A stretch of 64,000 nucleotides of DNA from Trifolium pratense (taxonomy: Eukaryota > Streptophyta > Magnoliopsida > Fabales > Fabaceae). The notes beneath the pieces were generated by a model, which worked only from the letters and a program-made list of their open reading frames with translations, was not told the DNA's origin and did no database searches. The position numbers and the translations under genes are program-made. Shown here piece after piece: positions 46,888 through 60,300 of this stretch. Each line of letters begins with the position of its first letter. The first letter of the stretch is position 1. The DNA lies in contig NC_060063.1 in NCBI RefSeq assembly GCF_020283565.1, positions 5,664,563 through 5,728,562 of the forward strand, in the 5' to 3' direction.

Positions 46888-48381
46888 TGGAGGGATTTAA
46901 GAGGGGTTTTTCAAAAATTAATCCTCTTAGCAGAACAATCCCGATGAACGGATCTTGATTAAACCATTAATCACAAATCAAAAACACAAAACCACAAGTT
47001 TATGTGTTTACCTCTTGAAGTGTAGAACCTTTGAAGTAGAAACTGTTTCTGATCACGAGCAAAGCAAAGTAGCGATGCATCTACTCAGTCCACACGAACA
47101 GAACCTCTCCGATGACCGGTGCTAGCCAATTCCACCAGAGATTCAGAGAGAATAGGGTTTAGAGAGCGGCGGCTAGGTTTCACTTTGTGAATTAGGTTAA
47201 AGCTTACAAAACTTCATCACAAGGGTTCTATTTATAGAACCACTTGTATGGTCATCAAGCCAAGCACTGCACCGTACCTTACGGTTGACCGCATTTCTCT
47301 ATTTTCATAAATTAAATAATAAGTCATACTTAATTATTTAATTACTAATAAGTCGTACTTATTATTTTATAAATAAGTCTTACTTATTTATTTCTCTCAT
47401 CTATCTGTCCTTTATGTGTGACCCTATAGGTTCTCGTAACGTTGGCAATAATATTAAATCACATATTTAATTTTATAAACAGTGAGCGGTATCTAGCAAC
47501 ACATCACTGCTACCCAAGTGACGAGAATGTCATGTGATCTAACGAAACCTTTCTGTGATAACGATCATGTGTATAATTACCCCTTTGCCCTTATATCTAT
47601 ATTGAACACAAGGCATAGATCGCGTCACCCTTGTATGGTTCAATATCTTATTTCTTGATCCCAGAATATACTGAGCAACGAATAAGTTCAATATCTCATA
47701 TTGACTTAGTTCGGCGTGGCCACGCATTTTATCAGTCATATTCCATCAAGAGGCCTACAGATATTGCTCTTGTTATGTAGGAGGGGCAAATTCCATCTAG
47801 GTCACTCATGTCCCTCAGCATGATTTGTAGAGTACCCATCAACCGACTTTATAGTCATCCTGTTACGGATGATGTTTAAACGACAACTAAGCACTCTACT
47901 CCACATCTAGGGTCCATAGTGGTTTCAGGTCGAAGGGTGGTATACACCATTATCACTATGAGAATAACTTATGACATTTTTCATAACATACTATGTAGTA
48001 TTCTCATGGCGGGTCAATCCAATATAAATATTACTCCTAATATTTATATCTATGTGAAGACTTGATATCTCATATCCATGACTCGTGAGATGAGGTCATC
48101 AGTCTACTCACATAATAGTCTCTATGTTTTATCGTTATCCCACATCACAGTAAAACTTGACTATGGATACTTTAAGAATAGTGTCCTTATGTTTAATGGA
48201 GTCTCACTATTAAGTCACACTTAATGTTCCATTATTTAGACTATCTATTCCAGGGACTTTATTAGTTTGAAACAAACATAATAAAGAAATGTCTTATTAT
48301 ATATATATATATATAAACCAAAGTCATGATACAAAAGAAGATTTTATCAAAATAAATTGGCTTTTAGGGCTTACTCCAACA
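46888..48381 (-). mobile_element. Solo LTR A in the LINE 3' untranslated region
   Basis: On the minus strand it starts TGTTGGAGTAAGCCC and ends AAATCCCTCCA. Flanks are GGCAC and GGCAA (one mismatch in a 5-bp duplication). Removing it rejoins LINE 3' sequence ('tttgccttgatggcaaagc'). A TA repeat lies at 48297-48316. Only a single LTR is present (1,494 bp); superfamily uncertain, Copia-like by its TGTTGG start. Confidence 0.75.
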
Positions 48382-50053
48382 GTGCCATCAAGGCAAAGCC
48401 ACAAAAACAAAGATTTGTACAAGAAATCTAACAACACAGAAGGGAATACCAACAGCAAAAGCAAGCCCAAAAGGCACTAAAACAATTCCCAAGCCACAAA
48501 AAACACAACAGAAGCAGCTATCTAAGGATACAAAGGCGCGGTTCATCTTTCCATCTGAAACCTTTGAATACGCCATCCACTACTTCCACGATGTAATTTC
48601 ACTCCTTCAACCAATTCTGCAACAACACCAGTACCTGTGTCGAAAATGATAGAATTTTTGCACTTCCAAATATGCTAGACAACAGAATTGCAGATCATAA
48701 CTATACCTTTCTGAAGTTTTCGAACCCCTGTACTCATCAAGCAGTTGAAAATCGAAAACAAGTTGTGAGGAAGGCTAAAAGGTACATCCAACCAATCGAA
48801 AATCTCTGTCCATACCCTCCTCACAAATTCACAGTAAATGAACAAGTGAGAAACAGATTCCAATTCCTCGTCACAGAATACACATGAACTGTCAGCGCCG
48901 GCCTGAATGATATTTCTAAAAACCAAATTATTCCTTGTAGGAATCCTATTATGCAGTAATTGCCAAACAAAGCCACTGACCTTTGACGGTGCCGGACAAT
49001 TCCAAATTGATGAGAAAATACGAGCGTTACCCTGTACTTCCAATACCTCCACCTCAGACAATTTTGACAGTAAACAGTAAGTGGACTTAACCGAAAAAAC
49101 TGCTACATTCTCCGGCAACCACCCCCACATATCCTCCTATGCCATCAGGACCACATGGTTAAGAGCCTCCAACAATTCATCCAGTAAATCATTTTCCCAC
49201 ACAAATAACCTCCTTCACCAATCAAACCTCCAACGCACCGTGTTGTTAATAGGATTCCAAACATCCGCAAACAAAGCATCTTTTTGAGTAGTAATGGAAA
49301 AGAGACGTGGAAAGCGAACATTTAGCGGAACTTCCCCTATCCAAGTATCCCGCTAGAATCTAGTGCACACTCCATTACAAAGTTTCTTAATCACACCTTG
49401 GGAGAACCAATTATTATCAAGATTACAGCCAATGGAGCAAACATCCTTCCACCACAAAGATGCATACCAAGGCTTATTTTCATCTGTGATAACCACTGTA
49501 CCCACCACCATCTCCCCATATTGACTCTTCAAAACATCTTTCCACACCGACTGCTCATCCTCAAGAAGCCTCCAACGCCACTTAGTTAGCAAATTGATAT
49601 TCACTAACCGCACATCCCTCACACCTAGACCTCATTTCTTCTTAGGCAAGCAAACTGTATCCCAGATGATCCAATTAACCCGTTTCGTCCCTCTACAACC
49701 ACCCCACAGAAACTCTCGTTGAATACGACGGATCTTCTTCCAAATTAAAATTGGCATTTTCATATAAGACAGATAGAAGATCGGTATAGCATTAAGAACC
49801 GAGTTCAAGAAAGTTATACGACCGCCGAGACTAACATATTTGTTTCCCCACGCACCTAACCGATTTCTTAAAGAAGCCAGAAGAGGTTCCCAAGTAGTCG
49901 CTCGGCGTGGATTTGCACCAACCAGGAGACCAAGATATTTAAACATGACTGAACCCAACCTGCAATTCAGAAAAGCCGACGTCAAAATCAAAAACTCCGG
50001 AGAAACATTAACTCCCATAAGGCTACTCTTCCAAAAGTTAACTTTGAGTCTGG
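48382..50053 (-). pseudogene. LINE ORF2, C-terminal half (RT thumb to zinc-binding)
   Basis: Reading on the minus strand gives 'ASRLKVNFWKSSLMGVNV', 'FKYLGLLVGANPRR', 'LGGRITFLNSVLNAIPIFYL' and 'QREFLWGGCRGTKRVNWIIW', the C-terminal region of plant LINE reverse transcriptases. Then comes 'SSIWNCPAPSKVSGFVWQLL' with 'CVFCDEELESVSHLFIYC', the zf-RVT domain. Stops occur near 49630, 49353, 49141 and 48675, with frameshifts between them. No RNase H domain follows, as in many LINEs of this type. Confidence 0.85.
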
Positions 50054-50058
50054 ACGCC

Positions 50059-51323
50059 TGATACACCTAAAAATGTGCTATTTATTTAGTTAAATTATTA
50101 TTATATTTTATATGTTTTTATTTCAAAGGAGCGAAAATGGACTGAAAAGGAGCAAAAACGGACGAAAAAGGCCACACACGTGCAGCACAGGGCCACACAT
50201 GTGCAGCCCAACAAGTCATGCTGCCCAGCCCACAAGCAGCAAGGCATGGCACTCGCCAGCCAACCCTAAGTGGCGGTCGCCACTCCTCCAATCATGGCCA
50301 TCCATTCATTTTTTGATCACACGGCCAGGCGCTATTTTGCCTCAAGTCCCACATCGGCCAACTATGTTTTGGTTCCAACAATATTTTAGTATAAATAGAC
50401 TAGCTTTCTTACACTTTGTACACAACACTTGACTTGGAGAATTGAGAGGTAGGCTTAGTACCACAGGTTTTCTTCTCTAAGTTGAGAGCTTTATTTTATT
50501 TTCCGGTGTCCGTACTTTGGCCTTTTTAATTCAGGTTCTTATTTTATTTTATTGTCTTATTTATTTCTTGTCTTTATTTTATTGCTTTTATTTTATTTTT
50601 CGTTTTTATTTTTATTATGTCTTTTTATTTATTTGCTTATTTTATTTTTATGTCTTTAGTTTTAGTTATGTCTAGCTAAATTAATATTGCTAGGATGTGT
50701 AATTAGGAGTTAATAGGGGTTCGGTAGTTATAGTTGTGCAACTGTTTTTAAACTAGTTTTCTCAAAGCAGTTTTATTTTTAACGATTATAATTTGTCACG
50801 AGAGTGAAAATTTATTAAAGTAAAAATCAATAGAGCGAGAGCGTGAGACTTTTACTAGATAGTAAAAACTGAACATTAACTCTAATTAGCAACGAGAGTT
50901 GGGATTAGAGTTAATCAAATTATATTGTTTTCCAAAAAATATTTTATTAGCGGGTGTGAGGACGAGAGTTAAGCACCACCTTTATAATTTATAATACTAG
51001 TCAAGATTTGCGAGAGCTGAGATTAGTATTTTTAAAACAATATAGTTTCGAAAACTAATTATTTTATCTAGCACGATTTAAATACTGAACCCTCTAAAGC
51101 AACTAAAAGCACATCCTAGTAATGCTTATTCCAAATTAATTTTAAAAAAAAAATCATAAAAAAATATATTTTAATTTAAATCCCCTTAAATTTAATCATT
51201 AAGCCTTAGATTTACACAGTAGCATTAGATAACGGTAGGTCGATTATTGGTCCTTTGGGTTCGATATCTTTTTAAAACTACACGACACGACTGTATACTT
51301 GCAGTCACGTTGTCGTCAGATCA
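50059..51323 (+). mobile_element. Solo LTR B inside the LINE RT
   Basis: It starts TGATACACCTAAAAATGTGC, ends GTCGTCAGATCA and is flanked by a perfect 5-bp duplication ACGCC (50054-50058, 51324-51328). Removing it restores the LINE frame 'GFDMASRLKVNFW'. The start resembles plant Gypsy LTRs. A 106-codon open frame inside (50112-50432) has no coding character. Confidence 0.85.
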
Positions 51324-51426
51324 ACGCCATATCAAAGCCTCTAAGGATCGCCTTTAACATCCACAGATTGTCAAAAGATGCTTCCCCAATAAACAACGTA
51401 TCGTCTGCATATTGAAGATGGGACAC
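51324..51426 (-). pseudogene. LINE RT catalytic segment (YADD)
   Basis: A 103-bp island between two solo LTRs reads 'VSHLQYADDTLFIGEASFDN' then 'LWMLKAILRGFDMAS' on the minus strand. It holds the reverse-transcriptase catalytic YADD (51400-51411). It joins in frame to the following segment at 50053 and to the RT part above 54093. Confidence 0.85.
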
Positions 51427-54092
51427 TGTTGAAGTACAAAAGTAAGTATGTTTTCATCGTCTCCGCAGGGACTGATGCGATATCGATGCCGTTCAAAAAT
51501 TAATATAATTTCAAGTAAAGGTTCGCAAATATGTTTGATTACGAAAACGTGCGAAAATATAAAAGTAGTAACGATGTTTAATTTGACAGAGAGATTAATT
51601 TGCTGGGATTAAACTTCAACTACTCATACATATTTCCTTAATCAGTTACACATATTCAGGCTACTTATCAATATCATCACTTATTTGCTCATCGAACGTT
51701 TCCGTCCTCAAATAACGTCGAGAAATCTATTAAACCAATCAAACCCCGATCCCTCGGGTGCTTAATCGATCCAATAGCATTAAGTTCCAATAATTTAAGT
51801 GCATATTAAATCTAAGTCTATTCCTAGATCTTAGCTTTTAATAGATGTTATGCTAGAGCAAGATTCAAAACATATATTCCTATATCATTTTAAATCCAAA
51901 GATGAAAACAATAACAACTGTTGGGTTTTGAATGTTGGTTACAATTTTACAAAAACAACAATAGCCAACTGTTGGACCAAGATGTCGTAGCATGTCCGTA
52001 CAACATGTGTCTCCTGAAGCTGCGCGCGTTAATGCTCTGTTTTTGAATCTTTGGAAGATTTTGATTTACAAATATGTTCGTGCTTATCCCCCAGCAAGTT
52101 AAAACGCGTCTTTCACTGCAAGTTATTTAAAAGACAGTTTTTTTTATTTGTTACAAAAATATGTTTCAATATTTTTGTATCAAATCTTTTAATTGAAGAA
52201 ATATTTTTTGGAGTAAATCTTTTGTCAAAGAAATATTTTTGGGAGTGAAGAGTTTGTTGAAGAATATCTTGTGAGCTGGCCATCGCCTTTTTCCAGCTAT
52301 CAACAAAAGATTTACGAGGTTGATTTGTTCCTCAAGTTTCTCATGTTTGTTATTAAAGATTAAGGAATCAAAAAGATTTGATTTGTGTCAAATATATTTT
52401 TGTGCTTCAAGGAGGTTGTTGCAAAAATATAATTATGGACAAAAATATTTAAGGAAAATATTTTTGTGGAAGATTTGATTTTATTATATATCCAGTGAAG
52501 GTTTCTTGGAAACAAAAATATTTGAGGAAAATATTTTTGTGGAAGATTTGATTTTATTATATATCGAGTGAAGATTTCTTGGAAACAAAAATATTTGAGA
52601 AAAATATTTTTGTGGAAGATTTGTTTTTAATAAAGGTTTCTTGGAGAAGAATATTGATTAAAGCCCACAAAGCTCTGCCTATATAAGGATGATTCAAGAC
52701 CTAGTTTTGTTTACCGAAACTTGAAGCAAAAATAGAATATCAAAGATGTAGTCTTTTAGGGTTTCATGTCTTTGAGCCACTCTCTAGGAGAGTTGGTGTA
52801 AAGTGAACCACTCGGGTTGTGAGATGGTCACTATGTCCTCACTCAGAAACCTTTAGGTAATGAGTAGAGTATTGTAATATCTCTAAAGCTTTTAAGCAAT
52901 GAGATTAGTTGTGTGAACCTACTCTTAAGCTTTGAAGTACGGAGTTAGGATTGTGTTTGAAGTGTATCTTCACAATTGAGTCGCTACTGAGTTTACATCA
53001 CAGGTTGTGTGATTGAGAGGAAGTGAGAGGGGTCTCATATCTAGGAGTTCCTAAGTAGAAGTTAGCACGGGTAGTGGTTAAGTGAGGAGTTGTAAACGGG
53101 GGAGTTTAGCTCTGAATTAACATTATTATAGTGAATTTCCTTCCTGGATTGGTATCCCCAGATTAGGTGTGTTTACACTGAACTGGGTTAACAAATAACC
53201 TGTGTTATTTACGTTATGCACTTTATTTAACTTGTCTATTGTGTTTTGTACTGGTATAAGATGTTGTAGCATCTGTCACAGCATCTGTCCGCCAACCTGC
53301 CAGAATTTCAACAACAATGATAACATCAATATTGATTTGTAACTAGAATATATATAACACCATGATCAAGATCAACACATACTAATAGAGTAATTTACAT
53401 TCAATCCCAACAACAAGAGAAATTAGTTACCCATATTCATGATGAGAACTTTACAAAAGATTAAGAAGAAAAGAGATGAACAAACATTACAATGATGATT
53501 CCTTAACTATTGTTGTGTATCCACCTCCAAAACCCCTTGAATCTGCCTCCTAAGTCTCTCCTAGACGAATTTGAGTGGTGGGAATGGTATCTTCTCCGTT
53601 TCTCTGCATCTGGTGGCCTTATGTAGTGAAACTGGATTTTTAAGTTGGCCCAGCCAGCAATTTGGTCGCCCAGCCAGCTACATTACTTCATAGTTGGGTT
53701 TGCTAACACGTGTCCCACTAGTCCTCTGAGTCACCTCTCAGCTCTTTTGGCTTTCTCTGGCCCAGCCAGAAACATTTTGCCAATTCAACAGGGTCGGTAG
53801 CTTTCTCTGGCTTAAGCCAGAAACTCTCTGCCAATTCAACCAGATTTCTAGCTTTCTCTGGCTTTCTCTAGCCCAGCCAGCATATATCAGTTCAAACATT
53901 AATTTTTCATCAAAAATTCAACTTTAATTACAAAAACCTTTCAAAATGGTTGGGATTAAAGATAAACTAACCAAAATTAGATCAACACATATATGTACAA
54001 GTTCTTGGGGACTTATATACACAAATCTTGCAAAATAAGTCAATAAGTGCATAAATTATATATGTAAAATTACCACTTTTTGGCACTTATCA
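51427..54092 (-). mobile_element. Solo LTR C inside the LINE RT, itself invaded
   Basis: On the minus strand it starts TGATAAGTGCCAAAAAGTGG and ends TACTTCAACA. It is flanked by a perfect duplication GACAC (51422-51426, 54093-54097). Without the nested LTR D and its duplicated bases it would be 1,269 bp. Its ends are the usual TG..CA. Probably Gypsy-type by its start; no internal genes. Confidence 0.8.
51919..53310 (+). mobile_element. Solo Copia-type LTR D nested in LTR C
   Basis: It starts TGTTGGGTTTTGAATG, ends CCAGAATTTCA and is flanked by a perfect duplication ACAAC (51914-51918, 53311-53315). It shares its right third with the solo LTR at 27096 ('aggagttcctaagtagaagt', 'ttccttcctggattggta', 'actgggttaacaa'), so both come from one family. 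A direct internal repeat ('aaaatatttttgtggaagat') occurs near 52456, 52525 and 52600. Confidence 0.88.
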
Positions 54093-54097
54093 GACAC

Positions 54098-55919
54098 AAA
54101 TACACCATTTTCTCCCACCTGAAAACCACGGAAACAGTTCAGCTCCACTGCCCGTTTCATTAGACTGCCTAATCCTTCCGCCACCAAGAGAAAAAGAAAC
54201 GGGGCCAACGGGTCGCCTTGCTTTAAACCTCTTTGAATATTGATCTCTTCCGAAGGGCACCCATTTATCAAAACAGACATATTACCGGAGAAAATACATG
54301 CTTGAATCCATTCAATCCATTTGATACAAAAACCAAAACGACGCAGCATATACTCTAAAAGCTTCATTCTACCGAATCGTAAGATTTTTCAAAATCCACT
54401 TAGGTATCAGAGCCACAAAGTAAGAAGAGAAACTCTTTGGAAGGGTCGCTATACCGTGGAATTGATCAAACAAAATCCGAATTTCCCCCTTCAACAAGCT
54501 CCACATAGCCTTAACAAACGCAAAATTAAACCCGTCAGGACCCGGGCTTTTGTTTCCATCACATTCCTTCACAATCTTCTCTATTTCCTCTATCCCAAAG
54601 GGTTGAATCAGGCTCTGATTTTCTTCCTCCGACATACACGGGAACCAAATACCATCTAGATTAGGCTGAAACCACTTGAGAGATCTGAACTGTTCACGAA
54701 AATGAGCCACTGCAGCTTGGCGGATAGCCGCAGGGCTCTCTAACCAGTCTTCACCCACACGGATAGCTCTGATGAAGTTTTTCTTTCCACGGTATATGAT
54801 ATTTGCTTGAAAATAACGAGTGTTATTATCACCTTCCTGAAGCCATTTCAGGCGAGAGCGCTGAGCAAGAACAGAGTCTTTACTAATCTTGAGGTGCCAC
54901 ATCTCAGCAAATAGATTCTTCCGAAGCACCACCTCCCCTTCCGAAAGACCCATCACTTCGCTTCTGACATCAATGCCTTTAATATCTTCAACAAGTTTTG
55001 CAATCTTCGAGTCCACCATACCATAAACCTCCTTATTCTAACCTTTTATACAATCTTTCAGGCCCTTGAGTTTTTCTTTCAAAATATATGCCATTCAACC
55101 AGTAATGTTACTAGTTCTCCAAATATCCTCAACCAACCCCTTGAAATCCTTGTGAAGCAACCAATGGTTATTGAAACAGAATGGTTTTGGACCCCAATCA
55201 GTTACAGCATACCTCACCACAATAGGAAAATGATCGGACACCGGACGGGGAAGAACCCACAAAGAAGGGTTATTCCAGAGAACCGACCAATCATTTGACA
55301 CCAACATCCTGTCAATTCTGCTCATAGAAACACCATTGGGGTGGAACCAAGTAAATCTCCTCCCAAGAATCGGCAAATCCAATAAATTCATCTCTCTAAC
55401 AAAATCACCAAATTGGATCATCTCCGACTACGAATAACTAGCATGAGCTGAGTTAACACCTTTCCTTTCCTCCCTACGCAACACTGCGTTAAAATCACCA
55501 ATGACACACCAAACACCACCGCCAAAGCCTCTCTTAGACATAATTAACGTCTCCCATAGTCTACGTTTACCACTAAGGTCACACTTAGAATAAACGTTAA
55601 CAACAAAGCACACAGTTTTATGGGGGACCCCATTCCAAACAAACACCCACAAAACTCTCCCTAGTAAAAGAGAAAATGAGAGTAGCCGAAGACTTACTTC
55701 AGAGCGAGAGAATTCCGCCACTATTTCCGGACGAAGGAAGAAAAGCCCATTGACAATCCCCCCACCCCATAAACTATAACATAGCTTATCAGAAATAACC
55801 TCTAGTTTCGTCTCTTGAATAACAAGAAAATCAACCCTCTCCTTGGGGATCAGCTCTTTAATAACGTTTTTCTTCACCAGCCCTCCCAAGCCTATGATAT
55901 TTATGGAGCAAATTATCAT
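54098..55919 (-). pseudogene. LINE ORF2, N-terminal half (endonuclease and RT start)
   Basis: From 55919 downward it reads 'MIICSINIIGLGGLVKKNVI', 'FLVIQETKLEV', 'CVIGDFNAVLRREER', 'LPILGRRFTWFHPNG', 'MSRIDRMLVSNDW' and 'PRPVSDHFPIVVRYA', the APE-like endonuclease with its GDFN and SDH motifs. Next come 'DNNTRYFQANIIYRGKKNFI' and 'GNKSPGPDGFNFAFVKAMW', then RT motif A 'VDFEKSYDSVE' (near 54371-54399) and 'INIQRGLKQGDPLAPFLFLL'. A TAG/TGA-type stop at 55428-55430, further stops, frameshifts near 54370 and 55020-55095, and loss of the stretch between 'FVALIPK' and motif A show it is dead. Confidence 0.88.
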
Positions 55920-55929
55920 TGGGGACCAT

Positions 55930-56945
55930 TAGACTCCTGATGATTTGTCACCTCTTTCCTATCCCTGACCTCCATGTTAACCATTCTTTCAACTTGTTCC
56001 TCTTCTGTACCATGAAACACCACGCCCAACGTCTTTTGCACTTGCAACAATTTGTTAGCTTCCTGTTTGTTTGCCAACTGGTTGTCACGAGTAGCTAGAA
56101 AACCATTTACGTTCTGCAAAGACTCTTCATCTAACAATAAATGAACCCCTGATTGTGCCACAGGTTCATCCCCAAATGGCAACATCACTGCAAGATCGAA
56201 CCCTACAGAGTTGTGAGTCACTTGATCTTCTGTTGGGATAGCTACTGAAACAACATCACCGCAGCAATTACTCTCTTCATGATTACGAACTAGCCGCCTA
56301 GTTCCTTACCCTTTGCAATGACGGCTATGCACACCACTGTTATTTATGATTCCTGCCAATCTCAAACATTTTAGGCCCAGCAACGATGAGAAAGGAGTTT
56401 GAGGAATAAGTTTCTTCTTTGGAATGACTTTAGTAGATTTGGATTGGTCATCGAAGGAACCTTCTACCGAAGCTGTTGAAGAGCTATTAGTATAATTATA
56501 AGATAGATCTAAGAAAACACCACCACACTGGTGTACACGTGTCTGCTGGACCATATTGTCTAAAATCTCAATTACTGGTCCATTTACTAAGCCCACCCCT
56601 TCCTTACTAAGGCCCAAATTACTTTGGGTATCCAACACAACAGCCTGCCCCACACAAGTTGGATCAAACATGGAAGCCTCCTCAAAACAGTGAACAAGTT
56701 CCACCTCCCCTTGCTCCAACGGGACCACCGATGAAGAGAATTGAAATACAGGATCCAAATGGGTGGGTCCCTTGTCCTCCACGTTATGTTCACGTTCTAC
56801 CAATCTAGTAGATGAAGTTAAACCTCGTACAAAGGTAGATGGACTAGCCACCTTGTTAGCATCTGTCGCAATCAAACCTGCATCAATACTAGGAATAACC
56901 ATAGCACCACTTATACCTTCTACTGACTTCTCCTCACATACCCCC
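55930..56945 (-). pseudogene. LINE ORF1, C-terminal remnant
   Basis: Two minus-strand frames (56902-56306 and 56221-55916) form the end of an ORF1-like protein. They lack strong motifs but include 'FSSLLGLKCLRLAGIINNSG' before the endonuclease start, a usual position. It ends only 4 bp away from or overlapping the ORF2 start at 55919. The upstream zinc knuckle is cut off by the SIRE-like element. Confidence 0.6.
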
Positions 56946-57108
56946 GCCAGTCAAGTCACTCCAAACGACATAAGAGGGGGTGAATTGTGTACTCAAAAAA
57001 TGATTAAAAAATTAAGCACTTAAAATATTTTAACCAAATAAAAATAACTTGCAGCGAGAAATAAAAGAGATGAAAGTGTAAGAAAAAAAACACAAAGAAA
57101 TTATCCTG

Positions 57109-57333
57109 TATTAGGAAATAAGAGATATCAGATTTTGTCATTAGTTTCTTCACACCAGATCTGCAAAGTATTATTTTCTTTCTTTTTGTACTTAGGATCT
57201 TTCATTATTAGCCATAATTCCTAGAAATTTGTAGTAATGTCTGAGATACTTAGCTAGCTGTACACTGTGTATATATTCATGGTCTGTGAATCAATATATG
57301 ATATGGTTTTTTCTGCCTCGTCCTCTTTCTTTA
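57109..57333 (+). repeat. Left LTR of the Copia element
   Basis: 225 bp. It is followed by a primer-binding-like string 'gatatctagagc', a degenerate form of the initiator-Met site 'ggtatcagagc' common in Copia elements. Confidence 0.9.
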
Positions 57334-57376
57334 CGATATCTAGAGCTTGGTTCTCAAACCCTTTTTGATAACCACT

Positions 57377-60300
57377 ATGGAAGAAAATAAGGATGAAGGC
57401 AGCAAGATCAATGAAAAAGAAATTAAATATAGAAGTGGGTCTCAATCAAAGAAACAGATCTCTCCATATGATCTGTATTCAAGTGATAACCCTGGAAACA
57501 TCATAACCCAAGTCCAACTGAAGTGTGAAAATTACGATTAATGAGCTCGTGCAGCCGAGGCTCCTTGCGGGCAAGAGGAAAATTTGGATTTGTCGACGGA
57601 TCGATCAAACAACCCGATGAAGATGCTCGTGATATTGATGATTGGTGGACAGTCGATTCCATGATTGTCTCGTGGATCCTGAATACGATTGAGCCGAAGC
57701 TTCGATCGACTATCACATACAAGGAGAATGCCCAGGAGTTATGGGATGACATCAAACAGAGGCTTTCTATATCAAATGGCCCTCGTATTCAACAATTGAA
57801 GTCTGAACTGGCGAATTGAAGGCAGAACGGAGATTCAATTGTGAACTATTTTGGACGACTTAAGAAGTTGTGGGATGAATTGAATGATTTTGATCAGATA
57901 CCAATATGCACAACGCTAAACAAGAAAAGAGAAGAGGAAAAACTTCATCAATTTTTGATGGGCCTTGATGAGGTACAGTTTAGAACTGTGCGATCTAACA
58001 TTTTGAGCCTTGATCCGCTACCAACTCTAAACAGAGCATACCAGATGGCAGTGCAAGAGGAAAGAGTTGGTGTGATAGCGCGAGGCAAAGAAGAACGTGG
58101 AGATTCAGTTAGCTTTGCTGTCAAGGCTGATCGAAGTTTAGGAAGGGAAAAAAAATCTCAAGAAATGTCGTCAAAAATATGCTCATATTGCAAACGTTCA
58201 GGACATGATGTTGATTCATGTTTTCCGCTGGTGGGCTATCCAGATTGGTGGGGTGATAGACCACGGACTGAAGGTCGTGATCCTGGACGTGGCAAGGCGG
58301 TGCATCGGCCAATGAGTGGTTTGGGGAAAGGAAAAGGAATTAATGCAAAGGTAAATGTGGCACAAGTTGTTGATGTTGCAGGAACAACAAATAAAGATAC
58401 AGAGGGCGAAGGTGAATAGATAGGACTGCCGGGTTTAAGTCCTGGACAGTGGAATGCTCTCCTGAAGGCGATTAACACACAAAAAGGTGGGACAAGTGCA
58501 AGATTGACAGGTAAGAATCCTTGGATCATCGACACTGGTGCATCACACCACATGACTGACACTCTTGCGTACATGAATGATGTCCGAAACATAGAGCCTT
58601 GTCCTGTTGGAATGCCTAATGGGACAGAGAAATATGCAACTAAAGAGGGAACAATCACTATTAGAGACAAACTCATGCTAAAACATGTCCTTTTTGTGCC
58701 TAATTTGAATTGCAATCTCATTTCAGTCTCTCAATTATTGCATGATGTTGATTGCATTGTTCACTTTACTAAAACATTGTGTGTCATACAGGACCGTATT
58801 TCGAGGACGACGATTGGAGCAGGTGAACAATCTGAGGGGCTTTACATTCTCAGTGTGGTGACACCGATTCGTGCGTACAAAGCAAGTAGCGTTGGATCAT
58901 GTGAGTTGTGGCATAGAAGAATGGGACACCCGTCATCTAAGATGGTTAATATGTTGCATGATGTTACTAATAAAGAAATTGATAATAGACTAGAGACTTG
59001 TGAAATTTGTTTTAGATCCAAGCAAATAAAAGAGTCATTTTTGTTGAGTGAGAATAATGCAAAGAATTGTTTTGATTTGATTCATTGTGATTTATGGGGA
59101 GCTTATAGAACACGTGCCTCTTGTGGTGCCATTTATTTTTTAACTCTAGTAGATGATTGTTCACGTGCTGTGTGGGTATACTTGTTAAAAACAAAAGATG
59201 AAGTTTCTCATACTGTTAAACAATTTTTTGCCATGGTTCATAGGCAACATAACAAACAAATTAAAGTTTTAAGAAGTGATAACGGGACAAAATTTCGAGC
59301 ATTGAAAAATTATTTCCAACAAAATGGTGTTATTCATCAAACTTCAATTCGTTATACACCACAACAAAATGGAAGGGTGGAGAGAAAACATTGCCATATC
59401 TTGAACGTGGCAAGGGCGTTGAGGTTTCAAGCTAATTTACCTCTAAGATTCTGGGGAGAGTGTATTCTTACCGCTGTATATCTAATTAATAGAACCCCTT
59501 CTGTACTACTAGGTGGGAAAACACCCTACGAACTGTTGTTTGGTGCTAAGCCGACATACACACAAATTCGTGTATTTGGATGTTTATGTTATGCTCTCAA
59601 TGAAAATAGAGGAGGATATAAGTTTGCTAGTAGGAGTCGAAAATGCATCTTTGTGGGATACCCCTATGGAAAAAAGGGTGGGAAGTGTACGATGTTGAAA
59701 CTGAAGAATATTTTGTATCTCGGAATGTGAAGTTTGTGGAGAATGTATTTCCATTTGCTGCTAACAGTGGTGATATGAGAGAAATACAAATAGATGAATG
59801 GGGTTGGACTCATGATTCAAGTGATGATCATGATGAAGGGAATGAAGAACAGAATATAGTGAGCACTAGTAATTTGGGTAGTACACTTGTGCCTTTGGAA
59901 AATGATATTGTAGAAACTGAAAGTCATGAAGAATGGCATATCATGCAGCAGGAAACAGAGAGAACAACGAATGAAGATCAAGTTGAGAGTCTTGATCCTC
60001 AACAAAATATCCGAAGTAATGAACTTCTTGGACGAGGATATAGAGTCAAGAAGCCGAGATGTATGTATTGGTTTTTGTCGATGATATAGTTATATCTGGA
60101 AATCACAGTGATGCTATAAATGAATTCAAATATTATTTGGGTCATTGTTTTCACATGAAAGACCTTGGAAAGTTGAAATATTTCCTTGGTATTTAAGTGG
60201 CACGAAATGGTACCGGTATTTTTCTCTCGCAACGAAAGTATGCTTTGGATCTTATTTCTGATTGTGGGTTACTTGGAGCAAAACCTGCAAACATTCCCAT

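Larger units (their letters stand above)
46758..56945 (-). mobile_element. Minus-strand LINE, host of a retroelement nest
   Basis: A poly(A)-like tail lies at about 46788-46758 and the element reads upward in coordinate. 3' untranslated DNA, zf-RVT, reverse transcriptase, APE-type endonuclease and an ORF1 end occur in the right order once three insertions (46888-48381, 50059-51323, 51427-54092) are ignored. The ORF1 start is cut by the SIRE-like element near 56945. The LINE is therefore older than all its inserts. Its insertion point followed 'gttcttctc', which is also seen uninterrupted at 45928. Confidence 0.85.

Noticed and set aside
50112..50432. 106-codon frame in solo LTR B
   Set aside because: Lies wholly inside an LTR leader region; Pro/Ser-rich chance frame.
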